NCBI GenBank assembly: GCA_947034895.1
Contig: OX344762.1
Coordinates: 87,662,981 to 87,726,980, forward strand
Reading direction: 5' to 3'
Length of the DNA stretch: 64,000 bases
From: Rhytidiadelphus loreus
Taxonomy: Eukaryota > Streptophyta > Bryopsida > Hypnales > Hylocomiaceae
The notes under the pieces were generated by a model. That model had not been told where the DNA came from. It did no database searches and saw only the letters and a program-made list of their open reading frames with translations. The first letter of the stretch is position 1. Each line of letters starts with the position of its first letter. Below are positions 33,630 through 45,453 of this stretch, piece after piece. A program made the translations under genes and the position numbers.

Positions 33630-34526
33630 TCCCTTTCCAATAAACTCTCAAAAGTGTCATTTCTTTAGCAAAGAGTAAAAGAATTTAATTTTTTTAAATT
33701 TTGCACAGCTAACCATAGGATCTCACAATAAACTAGTAGGAGAATGAATAGAAAAAATTTCAAATTTTTTGATTGCATAGATTGCAAGATATATTTGCAT
33801 TTAAAATGAAAAAAACAAGTTTTTCAACACATTGCAGGACTATATTATTTGACTTTGAACCTTCTTAAATTAAATTTTTTGCACTACAAAATTTTGAGCT
33901 TTAAATATTTATTGTGGGAAATTGAGTTGAGAGTCTAGGAAAATTCAAAAAAATTCAAAAATCTTAATTTTTATTCTTTGAGAAATTATTAAGTAGAAGT
34001 AGGTACAAGTTAGAAGGAAAATCTTAAATTATTAATATCTCTAAAATGGAATTAAAATGCACTAATCCCAATGGTGAGATTGTTCTAGGAAGCAAACTAA
34101 ATCATGTGCATTTTTATTTTTTTTAATATGTAAAAATTGCATTGAAAAATGAATCCTACAAGTTATTTTTTCAAGAAGATTCCCTAATTGCCTGAAAAAC
34201 AAGATTGTCCATAACTTTCTTATAACAAATCTAAATGGAATTAATCAAAGCTTTCCACATAGAAAAAAAATATAATCTATGAGAAAAAAAAATTATAAAT
34301 TTAAATTTATAATTTTTTTTGTTACCCTTTCTCCTTTGTTTTGAGCTTATTTGGGCATAACTTTTGTTCCTAGGCACTGATTGAAAAAAAATAATTATAT
34401 TCCCATGTAGCTAATTAGTTTTTCTATCTTCCAAAAAAGTTTTAAAAAATCGTGACAAAAAATCAGTCCGTAGGTACCTGAATGAAATTCCATTTGTTCC
34501 CTGAAGCGACAATGGTCCTTTAGGGA
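33630..34526. mobile_element. TTAA-family element, copy T3
   Basis: The right end GACAATGGTCCTTTAGGGA is followed by TTAA at 34527-34530. The interior follows T1 and T2. The left end is eroded. Sequence on both sides (GTAACCTTGGAAATCATC on the left, GAGGATGAATAGTTGCA-like on the right) matches the two parts of the element at 47418-47873, so T3 seems nested inside a member of that second TTAA group. Confidence 0.5.
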
Positions 34527-34674
34527 TTAAAAAATAGCAAAAACACTTATTGGAAGTCAAACTACAACAAAACTACAAGGATGAATAGTTGCACTTCCAT
34601 CCTACTAGAAGGATTCTTTGTTATCCATCAAACACCAAACATTTGTATCTACATTTAACATTTGTCCCTGGCTA

Positions 34675-34777
34675 CACAAAATAGTGAAATTAGGTTGCCC
34701 CACACTAATTTCTCATATCTAACACTTTCAGACATGGTCAACTATAGTGTGGGGCAACCTAATTTCACTATTTTGTG
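34675..34777. mobile_element. 103-bp palindromic MITE, copy 2
   Basis: Differs from 16089-16191 by a single base when compared by eye. TA at 34673-34674 and 34778-34779. The near identity implies recent movement. Confidence 0.85.
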
Positions 34778-34779
34778 TA

Positions 34780-35974
34780 GGGCAATGGGGCTAGCCCTAA
34801 GGATAGGCATTTATAATTTGGGTTTATATCTCATCTATCAAAAGTAAAGGCAAAATTGCAAAAAGTTGTTACCACTTACATAACATTCATGCCATTGCCT
34901 TTCCTTACTCATCAGTCATCACATTGAGCCCCCACCCACTTATCCACTTAGCTAGAAAGGGAATATTGGTCGGTATAGAAAATTCCTCACCATTTACTAT
35001 AAGGTAGGAGGCTTGAATGTTGGAGGGTCATTTAGAACCGCTCATGTAGACTCACATGTAATAGACTTGAGGTGGTCTTCAAATGGACCTTCTACTGTCA
35101 TTGAATGGATAAATAAAAAAAATATTATTTATTGTAAGTGCCAATCATTTGCTTTGCTTTCCCCATTTCTCTCTAAAAGCTGTAAGTATGAAAGACCTAT
35201 GGTCAGAAATAGGGACCTACAACTCATCTTGTTTGAAAATTCATAAGTAATTCAAAAATACTTCAAAAAATACAAAACGACTTGGATTACAATCAGAATC
35301 TATTTTTCTTTGTCTGAAAAATGAGCTAAAAATAATCCCATACAAGAAACGACATGAAAAAGGCAAACCAACCCTTAAGTGCACGCTTTAAGAGCCTCCT
35401 ACCTTAGAGCCTATGCAGTGACAGTGCATGCTAGAACTTACTGAATGTTATGTCCTTTGTTGTCAGATTTTCTACTGCATGCAACAGAAATTTGGCATCT
35501 GCATTTCCACTTGTGAATGTGACAGGACTTTAAAATTTAATTACCAGAATTGTATGCACGAAACCGCATTAATTGAGGAGGGGAAGCAGCGGATTCAGGT
35601 CTTTTGGCTTGAGAAAGTTGAATACTTGGAAATTTACTGAGAGAATTTAAACAACAAATTTATGTGCATTTTATAAGTGCAATTAAAACCTGTAACACTC
35701 GTGCATGCATAGCACTGTACATTGGGAGATATTTTGTAATAAAAATTCAATATTTACTCAGTTCTCACAATGATTCGAAAATGGTTCTAACAAAAAAATG
35801 CTTCATTGTTCGGACATTAGATAGAAATCCAGAAATCACAATACAACTGATAACTTCGCATAGACCTTATACGTGAGATAAATTAGCAAGTTCTTGTACC
35901 TCAAATCTTGTAATTACACAATTATAATTATCAAATTTTCCCCTGAACTGCTCCGGCATAACATAATCTTAAGG
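34780..35974. other. Intergenic, no gene recognised
   Basis: Several short plus-strand frames (60-77 codons) occur, but none resembles a known protein and none has supporting splice or promoter signals. No repeat was recognised. Confidence 0.5.
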
Positions 35975-36200
35975 ATCAGGGTGGATTGACCCCCCTTGCT
36001 CGGCCATACCAGGGGTGCATGTAAAAAAAAAGCCCCCTATTTTGGGCCATTCTAGGGTATATTCTTAACCTATCTTAACTAATTTGGGGTCTTTGATCAC
36101 AAAAATGAATTAAAATTTTACAAAAAGATTCATGTGCAAAAAATAAATAATTCCAGGGTTTGCCTGCAGGGCCGAGCGAAGGGGTCAGATCACCCTGGCC
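35975..36200. mobile_element. Mutator-like MITE, copy E6
   Basis: 226 bp, starting ATCAGGGTGGATTGACC and ending GGTCAGATCACCCTGGCC. Flanked by ATCTTAAGG (35966-35974) and ATCTTAAGA (36201-36209), a 9-bp target duplication with one mismatch. It lies about 300 bp downstream of the LEA stop codon. Confidence 0.75.
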
Positions 36201-36510
36201 ATCTTAAGAAGACTGACAGAACCTCCCCTCAAAGCCTGTCTCCATCCGGGATCGCAAATGCAACGATTGCAGTAATACTCCAAAATAGTTCAGCAATTAC
36301 AATAATGCCACAAATCCAGGATTGTAATAATACTACCAAGTATTATAAATCAATTTTATAAACTAAACAATTGTAGAATGGTTTCAAGCTCTTACTGCTT
36401 GTCCCGTCTCCATCCCCATTTGCAAATTCAAAAGTTGCAAAATTTACACTACACGTATATCCGTTTTTACAAACTGTAAGAATAGTGGAATGCTTTCAGA
36501 CTATTGATCT

Positions 36511-37766
36511 CTACTTCTTGGGCGCAACAGCTTCCTTAGCGCTGTTAAAGGCGTTCGTCACGGCGTCTCCCGTTTGCTGAAGAACACTGCCAGCCGAGTC
36601 CTTCGCTTGCGTGGCTGTGTCCATCACCGTTTTCTGTGCGCCCTCTGCGCTCGACTTCGCATAGTCGGCAGCTTCCCCAGCCTTGGTCTGAGCGGTGCCT
36701 GCTGTGTCAGAGGCAGCGCCCTTCGCCTGGGAGGCTTTGTCGCCCAAGTAGTCACCCGTCTCGCCTGCCTTGCTACCAGCGGCGTCTTTCGCACCGAAGG
36801 CCTTGTCCTTCGCAGTGCCCGCGGCGTCGGCGGTAGAGTCGCCCACTTTCTGGGTGGTGTCCTTTGCGGCGCCCGTGGCCTCGTTCGCCTTCGACTTGGC
36901 AGCGCCTGTGGCGTCCTGCGCCTTGCTCTGCGCAGTTCCTGTGGCACTCTGCAAATAACCATACAACGACCAGAGTTTTCAGTAAACTGACAATTTTCCA
37001 ATTGGCAAAATTGAGATGCGCAAGCGGTTTTTTTACCGTAACAAGAATATGCCCGTCTCGATTTAAATATTCCCAAATCATTCAGAGCCTTGCCCAAATG
37101 ACCAGAATTTTTCCATTTTGATCATTAATAATCATCATATCGACGTAAACTAAGGTAGGCGTCCACTTAGATCACCGATCACTCGCGCGCTATCCTTCAC
37201 ATTTAATTGATCTATTCACAGCTCAATATATCAATGGACAGAAAATTTCAAGGCATCAGCAATTCTTTAGAAGCTCGTGCAACCGCACGTCAATACCAGT
37301 CCTCGTTTGCGGCGCTTTAAAACACGAATTTGACCATCACATTAACATTTCTTTACCGCATGTACCCACTTAGCATGCAGCAAGTAAAAATATCATAACT
37401 CGGATCATAGATAGTATGAGATGTAAGATTAAACACTCTCTGAGAGTTCAAAACTACAATAACCTCACAGACGGAATTACAGTAGTCACTCAATCACATC
37501 ATGACTGAACCCAACAGTCCTACAAAGTCACCCAAAAGCTTTCTCGATCGCTATCCGACAATAAATGTTAGGCGGGGAACGCACATCCCCAAATCCAACG
37601 CTAACCCTCAAATTCGACCATGCTACCATACCGAAATAACCCAAATGTAATCAAACAAGTGTACCTTAGCCTGCGCCTGCGCCTGTCCAGCCTTCTCCTG
37701 TCCAAACCCCTTGGTCTCCTCGGTCTTCTTTCCGGCCTCGGCCTTGGTCTTATCGAAGGTCGACAT
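36511..37766 (-). CDS. LEA group 3-like (LEA_4) protein, two exons
   Basis: Exon 1 is 37665-37766 (34 codons, starting MSTFDKTKAEAGKK) and exon 2 is 36511-36948 (145 codons plus TAG). They join in phase 0 across a 716-bp GT-AG intron: donor AAG|GTAC, acceptor TTTGCAG|AGTGCC. The 179-aa product is almost all Ala, Lys, Gly, Thr, Asp, Glu and Gln, with repeated 11-residue-like units (for example ATGAAKSKANE, TAGTAQTKAGE) and no signal peptide. Such proteins are disordered in water, fold into amphipathic helices on drying, and protect membranes and enzymes. The promoter carries an ABRE, in keeping with control by ABA or water loss. A damaged partial copy lies in inverted orientation at 12868-13690. 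The intron position is supported by conservation of its 3' end in that copy. Confidence 0.88.
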
Positions 37767-37927
37767 CCTGACTGGCTACTACAACTGGTATGAGAAAAAA
37801 ATTCAAATTGCGAACACGCACTACAACGGCTGAGACAAACTGTTCAAAGTCGGTACCAATGAAATCCAATGACAAAGCTTAACGTAATTGATTGCTGATA
37901 TGAGATACTCGATGCGGTGGTGTCTGG

Positions 37928-37970
37928 TTTTATAAGAGGATGGAGGAGGAGGGGTCGATGTGCCACGTGT
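37928..37970 (-). promoter_or_regulatory. LEA promoter: TATA box and ABRE
   Basis: On the minus strand TATAAAA lies at 37934-37928, about 160 bp before the ATG. ACACGTGG lies at 37970-37963, about 30 bp upstream of the TATA box. ACACGTGG is a canonical ABA-response element bound by ABI5/ABF-type bZIP factors. GCCGCGTGGC-like sequence near 38030 could act as a GC-rich coupling element; this last point is inference. Confidence 0.7.
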
Positions 37971-37999
37971 GCGGCGATGCGAGTGCTTGTGATTGCTGT

Positions 38000-39552
38000 C
38001 AAACGGAGCAGCAGGAGCGGAATGCGAGTGCCGCGTGGCGGCTGCTGAGCTTGCATCCGTGCCGCTCTCCGATTGCGCCACAGCCCACTCTGGTTGTATC
38101 AATCCCACTTCGGTTTGTGCATGTCGGATGCTGATCGCACGTAGCCAGTGGAGAGCCCGGGAGGCGCGCGCGCGGGGACCGCAGCCATGATGAGATGAGG
38201 CGGGATCACCGCCCTCCCGGCCCTCCCGGCCTCCCGACGCCATGGCCACACACCCTCCCCCATCCATTGATCTGGATACTGTAGTCTTCATTCTATAAGG
38301 TGGGTACACCCAAAACCGTCACTTTTTACTACTGAGCCTAGTTGCTATTATGAAACTGGTCAAATTTTCACACATTCATGTTGGCAAGTGAAAGGAGGTT
38401 CCAACGCACCAAAGAACGCCACATTTGGATATTGTATGCAAAAGTTATTAAGGGTCAAAGTTCATTTCTGAAAGCACTCCATCCAAATAGGTCCATAACT
38501 GAAATTCGAAATGTACAAACCTTCTAGATGGCGCTTTAAGGTCAGGTGCCATTTAACAACATACTACCTGAAGAGTTAGTGCTGCTTTCTCAAATAGTCA
38601 GTTACTCCTACAAAACATCAGGGGCTAAGGTTACTACACCTGAAACTGCACGAATAAGCTTTGTGGCATGACCGATATGTTATAGAAAATGAACAACAAT
38701 TTTTGCACATTGGCGAAGGGCCATGGATCAAAATGCAAGTGGTTCCATAATTTTTGGACACATTGTGAATTAGTTACAAATTTTCAAAAGATGCAAGGTG
38801 AAGGGTGCTAAAAGTGTCATGTAGGTGATGCCAAAATGAATTTGATGCACATGTAGACTAACACTAGAGAAGAAGTTAAAGCAACAAAAAGTGTACCCAA
38901 AAATGTCCACTTCTAAGGTTGCCACCTCCATAGTACTATTGATAGAGTTGCACACTACTCAAAATTCACCTTACATGTGTCCTTGATATGTGCTTCGTTT
39001 TGGGTATCCTCTTTGTTCAATTTCCCTTCAAAAATGGGGGTCAATTTTGAAGAGTGGTCCATTTGAGGTGTAGTTACCTTACATTAAATAGAGCTTTTAT
39101 CATCAATTATTGTAGACTATATAGCAAGGTGTGATAATCTTTTAAATTATTTATTGTGCCACCCAAAGAATTTTGCATAATATAGAATACAATTGGCATT
39201 TTTTGTCTTACATAATTGACATTCAATTCTTATGCAATCCCAAGCAAGCACACTACATTTCAATTTCAAAAAACCCAAACTTCATTTTTGGTGAATTGTT
39301 TCATTTAATAGCAGTGGTTTTACATGATACTTGATTGAAAAACATTGGTGATGGATTTTTTTAATTTGATTGCATAGATGTGTAGGAAACATCCACATGC
39401 ACATCTTTCATATTAATTTTACCCTCTCTCCATGGCCCCATTAAGTAACAAAAATATTATCTATGAAGAGCTCAATGTAAGGTGTTGTATAACGAAACTT
39501 TGTAAAATAGATATCTTTATGTTTTAACTAGATTTTGGTCAAGTAACTATGC
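38000..39552. other. LEA upstream region and intergenic DNA
   Basis: The first ~300 bp are GC-rich and probably belong to the LEA promoter. Beyond 38320 the sequence is AT-rich with no gene, RNA or clear repeat boundary. Confidence 0.5.
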
Positions 39553-39555
39553 TAT

Positions 39556-39695
39556 CACTACAAGAGAAAGGGGTGTTTTAAGTATAGTCCTAGAGACAAC
39601 ATTTTAAGTAATGACCTTTTTACTTAAAATGACCTTTCATTACTTAAAATGTTGTCTCTAGGACTATACTTAAAACACCCCTTTCTCTTGTAGTG
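39556..39695. mobile_element. CACTA-type palindromic MITE (140 bp)
   Basis: Both ends read CACTACAAGAGAAAGGGG inward, and the arms stay complementary for about 58 bp, leaving a short centre. TAT flanks both sides (39553-39555 and 39696-39698). CACTA ends with a three-base duplication identify the CACTA/En-Spm superfamily. A transcript would form a nearly perfect hairpin. Confidence 0.88.
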
Positions 39696-39698
39696 TAT

Positions 39699-40177
39699 CA
39701 TGCTCAAATGTACAAAATTGTTAGTCACAATGCGAGGATCATATAGCAAAATCTACTTAAAATATAGAGATTCATTAGATGAAATTTAGCATTTTAGCTA
39801 GACTAAAAGGCTGTGAGTTTCTCGAGCTCCTAGACTATAGGAACTCGGCCACAATAGTGTATTGATGTGGCCAAGAGACTCCCATGTCAGAAAATAATTA
39901 AAAAAACATTATTTCATTAATTTTTCAAAAATAAAATAAATAAATAATTTTTTAATTTAAAAAAAAAAAATTTAATGATTTTAAATTTTGCACAATAGTG
40001 ACTAGTTCCCAACATGGGGAACCAACCTAAAACGGCCATTCATGATGGTTGAAAAACATGTAATGTCTATTTTTTAAAGTTTGGTCATACAATACCTCAC
40101 ATTGAACTCTTCATAGATCATATTTCTATTACTTAATGGGATAATTAAAATATGAAAGGCATGTGTATAGATGTGTC
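39699..40177. other. AT-rich intergenic DNA
   Basis: No gene. Contains A/T-run low-complexity sequence around 39895-39975. Confidence 0.5.
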
Positions 40178-41412
40178 ATTAGATGAGATTGCGGGGGGCT
40201 GGAGGGCCATTTCGGGCCAGTTCCCATCTCCGTTTCTTCCGGTCTTCTCGAACTCCAGTGTCAAATTTTTTTTTTTCAAAAAAATAAAAAAATAAAAAAA
40301 TTTAAGTCCTTAACCCCTAAAGGACTAGGGCCGTTCTTCTGTCAAAAACTACTCAAAACTGCCATTTTTGCTGCATTCATCCCAAAAAAAAAAAAAAACT
40401 TCTTTTAGAATCTAACCATAGGATCTTGTACTTTAATAGTCTAATATCATGTGGTAAAAATTTCATGGAGTTTGACCGTACAGATTGGAAGATACTAGCA
40501 TTCAAAGTTGAAAAAAGAAAGTTTTTTTGAACACTAGCCTGCAATTTCAGATGACTTTGAATGCCATTTGGGGAAAAAAATTACACCATGGACCTTGAAT
40601 TTAAAATTTTTTGTGTTGAAGAATTGAGTTGAAAGTCTAGAAAAAAAAATTAAAAAAAAACATGATTGATTTTCATTCTTTAAAAAATTGTTCAGTACAA
40701 GTAGATCCAAGATTGAAAGAAAAACTAAATCTTTAATAGCTCTAGAATGGGATTGAAATTCAATAATCTCAATGGTGAGATTGTTCTAAATAGAAAAGTT
40801 AACCTTGTCAAACAATTTTTTTTGTAAAATTGATAAAATTGCATTCAGAATTGAATCCTATAAGTTATTTTTTCAAGAAGATGCTCAAATTGCCCGAAAA
40901 ACAAGATTGTTCATAAATTTCACATTACTAATCCAAATGGAATGAATCAAAGCTTCACATGTAGACAAAAATATTATCTTTAAGAAGAAAAAAATTAAAA
41001 AATTAATTTCAAATTTTTATAGATTTATTTTTCTGCCCGGTGACGTGTAAATTATATTTAAGATGCCATAACTTTTGCTCCTGGGCACCAATTGAAATAA
41101 AATTTATACTCCCACGAAGCTCATAAGTTTTCCCATCTTATGGAAAAGTTTCAAAAAAATTCACTGAAAATTGAGATCATAGGAACTTGCCCGAAATCCA
41201 TTTTGTCTCCCGAGGGGACAATGGTCCTTTAGGGGGTAAAATGAAAAACAAAGTTAAAATTTTTCTTTCTTTCTTTCTTTTTTTCGAAAAAGCTGACCTG
41301 GTAGTCGCTTGGCCAGGTCAGCGCAGGCGGAAAACGGCGGGTTTCGGTGGGTTTGAAGTGGGTTTGAAGTTGGGAACTCACAGCCCTCCACAACAACCAA
41401 AACACATGTAAT
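40178..41412 (+). mobile_element. Repeat with GGGGGGCTGGAGGGCC start, interrupted by T2
   Basis: The two parts (40178-40313 and 41236-41412) are contiguous in the paralogue at 51357-51640. Shared strings include GGTCTTCTCGAACT, AAAATGAAAAACAAAGTTAA and TTGGCCAGGTCAGCG. No protein is evident. It serves as the host for the T2 insertion. Confidence 0.7.
40314..41235 (-). mobile_element. TTAA-flanked element, copy T2 (922 bp), with empty-site paralogue
   Basis: The left boundary is TTAA at 40310-40313 and the right is GTAA at 41236-41239. The ends are CCCCTAAAGGAC and CCCCCTAAAGGAC (inverted). The paralogous repeat at 51461-51480 reads AAGTCCTTAAAATGAAA with no insert, which demonstrates insertion at TTAA. 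No coding capacity. Confidence 0.85.
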
Positions 41413-42434
41413 GATGGATGTTTAATACATATTCATACAATCAAATTTAAAAAATTCATCATCAATGTTTTTTGAATCAATTATCATGTCAAAGCTAACT
41501 ACTACTTGTAAATGAAATAACTCTTCTAAAATGGAGTTTTGTTTTTTTGAAATTATAATTTGGCATGGTTGATTGGGATTATGTAAAGTTTGAATGTTAA
41601 TTATGCAAGACAAAAAATAATACCAATTTCATTATATATTATGCAAAATTCTTTAAATGGCACAATTGATAGTTTGTAAAATTATTGTATCCTACTCTAC
41701 TTCACCCCAAGTTTGTGGTGGTAGGATGGTGTCCCATACATTGCAAACACCATAAATGGCAAAGACCATATTATACATATAATTGTAATACCACGGTTGC
41801 TATTATGTGAGCCGAGGATCTTAAGCCCATAAATATAGGAGCCTAAGCTCCTATGTTATAGGCACTTTCCATAGTTATATGTTTATATTATAAGTGCCTA
41901 TGGGTGATTGCAAGAAACACTTGTCCTATTTCTTGTCCCCTTGCCCTTAAAAATTGGCTTTTTGCTCATAACTTTTGCATTGTTTGTCCATTTGGCATGA
42001 AATTTGGAATGAAGATAGATGCTAAAGTTACAGACCTTAAGTGATTTTTTCAATTTTTAAAAATTAGTTTACTATTTTAACTTGCCCCCGATTGGGTGTC
42101 CACCTTGGCCATTTTGGGGGGTTTTAGTCCTATTTTTGACCTAGAAATGCAAATTTGAAGCCACAAATTAGACATGTTGGAGGTCTACTAACACTAAAAG
42201 GGATGACAATGAGTTTTTATGAAAATAGCATCATGTCGATTGCACACATGGAGTCAAAGTGACCTTCCTTTGTGTGAAAGTTATGAAGAGGGAAAAAATT
42301 TCCTTCATGAATTTTTTGGTGCAATGCAAGTGTAGTCTTTTCTAGAAAAATGGCTTTTTTTATGAATTTTTTGAATTTTTTTTGAATTACTAAAAATGAA
42401 AGTCTCTACAGACCCCTTTTCTACTATTTTCTAC
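41413..42434. other. Intergenic, no gene
   Basis: AT-rich. Nothing recognised apart from scattered TATAGGCAC-like strings, which become an array further on. Confidence 0.5.
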
Positions 42435-42600
42435 TCCCAATGGCTTCTGTAGTACTTCGTAGTAGTCCATAGTACTGCAGAGTACAACATAGTATTAAAT
42501 CAACGGTGTAGATCTGCAGGCGCCTTCAATCAACGGTGCAGATTTGTCGGGGCACTTCTAAAACGTAGTATTAGTAGTATTGCATAGTACGGCCAGTCCT
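42435..42600. repeat. GTAGTA-rich block with ATCAACGGTG(C/T)AGAT duplicated
   Basis: Multiple CATAGTA/GTAGTA strings surround two copies of ATCAACGGTG(C/T)AGAT. This may be a small degenerate element; boundaries are not clear. Confidence 0.35.
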
Positions 42601-42674
42601 ATGGCCAAAAAACACAATTTTGAACAAAAAACATGAAATGTTTCTTGCAACTACCCCTATGTTGTCGGTACCTA

Positions 42675-42985
42675 TGTTATAAGCACCTTTCATGGTTATA
42701 TGTGCCTAACTATATTTTAGGTGTCTATATTATAGGCACCTTTCATGGTTATATGTGCCTAACTATATTTTAGGTGTCTATATTATAGGCACCTTTCATA
42801 GTTATAGGATGTTTATATTAAAAGTATATGTGTTATAAACATCTCCATGGTTATAGGATATTTATATCATAGGTGTCTATGTTACAGGCATCTATATTAT
42901 AGGCACCTTCCATAGTTATAAGATTTTTATATTATAATTATGTATGTTATAGACATCTCCAATAGTTGTAGAGTACCTATGTGCC
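42675..42985. repeat. 53-bp tandem repeat and decayed units
   Basis: GCACCTTTCATGGTTATATG recurs at a 53-bp interval twice, followed by progressively shorter TTATAGGCA(C/T)-type units to about 42980. AT-rich, no coding. Confidence 0.6.
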
Positions 42986-44655
42986 TAGACTCAAGGCTCA
43001 TAGGCTCACATTTCTAAGCTCACATACTAGCACTATTGATTGTAATATTATTCAAAGTAAAAAGAAAAAAACATGATTAAGGTATGGATTCTTTAAATCA
43101 CGGGAGCCACACTAAACAAAATTTCAAGAAATATGGATTGCTATTAGAAATGTATAACACACTTCTAATAATTATTTCAAACTTATTGTCTCAGTACCCC
43201 TAAAATTATGCTAGCATTTGAGTTTGAAGTACAACTTACAATACATAACAAGTGTTAACTTTCATGCTTTCATCTTTTTTTTCTTTTCCCCCCAAAACCT
43301 CTAGTTTTCCCCATACTCTCTTCAAATGCAACAAAATTAGGAGGGGGTTCATGCATTCATCCAATCACCCCTATAATTACATAATTAGCATCATAATTTT
43401 AACACGTTTTTTTTTAACAAATTGCCACTTTTCTTGATGCAGTCATATAAAACCTTAGATCTAAAAACAATCCTAGTCTTCATTGCTCTGAGCAATTGAA
43501 GAGACCTCACATTGTTGAATTTGTGATTATGTCATACTCAAGAATATGATCATAATCACAATAGAATTAATTGTAAAGTGTGTGCAATGAGGAACATAGC
43601 AGGAGCCAAAGTTTGAGATAAATACAAGACAAAAGTCTTTGAAGCACCAAAACTAAGTCTAATGGAGTTTGGTGTTGTGTTTCTTTTGTACCATTCTTAG
43701 TTAAGCCTTCCTTTGACATCCTTTCTACAAACTAGGGAAACCTTTATGATTAATTCTAATATCATACTTGAGTTAGTTCAGGTTTTGCTTTGGTCAACAT
43801 GCAATGTTACCTACTTTAAAAACAATTCAATTTTGATTCTTTGAATTGTTGGAATTCTACAACTTTAGCACTTCTAGTCAATTTGCAAGCTAGAATTTAG
43901 TATGTAAGGGAGGCAACCCATTTCTAACCACTTAAGTAGATACACGTATTTGCAAGGCAGATTTCAATAGTGGAGAAATTTTCCTATGTGTGAAAATAGA
44001 GTTGATAAGGTTTCCATAATTTTTTAGCTAAAGATTTTGTTCCACCCATAATGGTCATACAGACCTTCCTATTTCCAACCAAAGGCTGGTTGCAAAATCC
44101 ACCAAGGGTTGGTTACAATATTGAGAGTCTTGTAGCCAAAAATAATGTGCCATAGCTGCGCTGGAAATTGTGCCATCAATGATCAGCACCTGCTGACAGA
44201 ATTACACCACCCTACGCTGCCAGAATGGGTGATCAGGAATGGGTTGCCTCCCATATTGCTTGCTTCAAAATTGCGCCTCATTAACTAGGCCAACTGACGA
44301 TACTCCCCATGAATACACGAATGACAAATGTGAGAATTTGGAGGAGGATTGGTAGTACCTCCGGAGTGCATGCGAGCGTGTGACGTTTTGATGTTGACAC
44401 CACTACTGTAGCTCTTCAGTATTCAAAGGCAATCAATTTCTGCGAACAGTCCCCTGAAAAAGGTGAAATCGATCACCCATGTTGCTTGCTATGGTTTCAT
44501 TAAATTGCCTCCAAGTATAAATGGTAGTTCTCGATCTACTGTCCAAGTTGCCGGCTCACCTGTATAAAAACGTGGGTATATCTATTGTCATACACTAATG
44601 GAAATTAAAAATTAAAGGTTTGGGTAGCTCTGAGTTCACCACCAACTTGGTCTTG
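42986..44655. other. Intergenic, no gene recognised
   Basis: Unassigned. The string GATCAGGAATGGGT near 44230 also occurs near 4710. Confidence 0.45.
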
Positions 44656-44661
44656 ACACTA

Positions 44662-44705
44662 CTACAGAAAGCAGTGATTGCAATTCATTTGCAATGGTTC
44701 TGTAG
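44662..44705. repeat. Small hairpin CTACAGAA...TTCTGTAG
   Basis: The arms CTACAGAA and TTCTGTAG enclose an inner pair ATTGCAA/TTGCAAT. The following ~280 bp is dense in CATTGCAAA-type strings. Possibly a CACTA-like MITE remnant. Confidence 0.35.
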
Positions 44706-45350
44706 TGGATTGACGTGTAACAGAACTTAGTTTGAATCTCAGAAAAGAAATAATGCATTGCAAAAGCATTGCAAACTTGTAATGAATTGAATGTAAAAGT
44801 CTTGGACAAAGAATTCCTGCTATTGTATTCCTAAACTGTCGCAAATCCATGGATTTTGCATATAACCATTACAAATACAGTGCAATACTCTAATAAAAAC
44901 CATTGCAAACATATTCAAACCGAAATTGCGGGCATTGCAAAACCATTGCAAAAACTGTTGCAAACTGTACACTGTGTATTAGTGTGAGGTTGCCAGCCTC
45001 GCAAGTTATTTCATCGTGGAGGAACTTGAATCGATCAGAATGCAAGGTTCGGTCGATATGATATACTTCAATTCATGCGCACTGGTCACAGAGCAGGTCA
45101 GATTGTCATTGCTTAATTTCAGAGTTGAGGGCAACAACGAAACGAAGCAGCCAACAAGTAGAGGAACTACAAAAGGAAATCGGATGTATTGGACATATAT
45201 GACGAGTCCTCTTCGATTCGTCTTCGGGAACATCAGCAGTAACTGGATTTCAATTGCGCCTAGCTTGAGAGGTGCGAAGATCGAGGCATTGGGGATGGTT
45301 TGGGTCGTTCATGAACATGCCGCTCACATAGTCCTGCAGCGGGGAGCATC

Positions 45351-45453
45351 AATTGATGGACCACAAGGCCACCTTCAATTGAAGGACCACAAGGCCGACC
45401 TATAATTGAAGGACCACAAGGCCGACCTACAATTGAAGGACCACAAGGCCACC
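45351..45453 (+). repeat. 27-bp minisatellite, 3.8 copies
   Basis: Units read AATTGAAGGACCACAAGGCC plus GACCTAT or similar, repeated at 27 bp (26 bp in the first). The surrounding frame from 45016 starts only at a GTG and has no recognisable domain, so no gene is called. Confidence 0.75.

Noticed and set aside
36574..36990. 138-codon plus-strand frame opposite the LEA gene
   Set aside because: Shadow frame created by GC-rich repetitive LEA codons.
45016..45405. 129-codon frame with C-terminal repeat
   Set aside because: It starts at a GTG, shows no domain, and is kept open partly by the 27-bp repeat.
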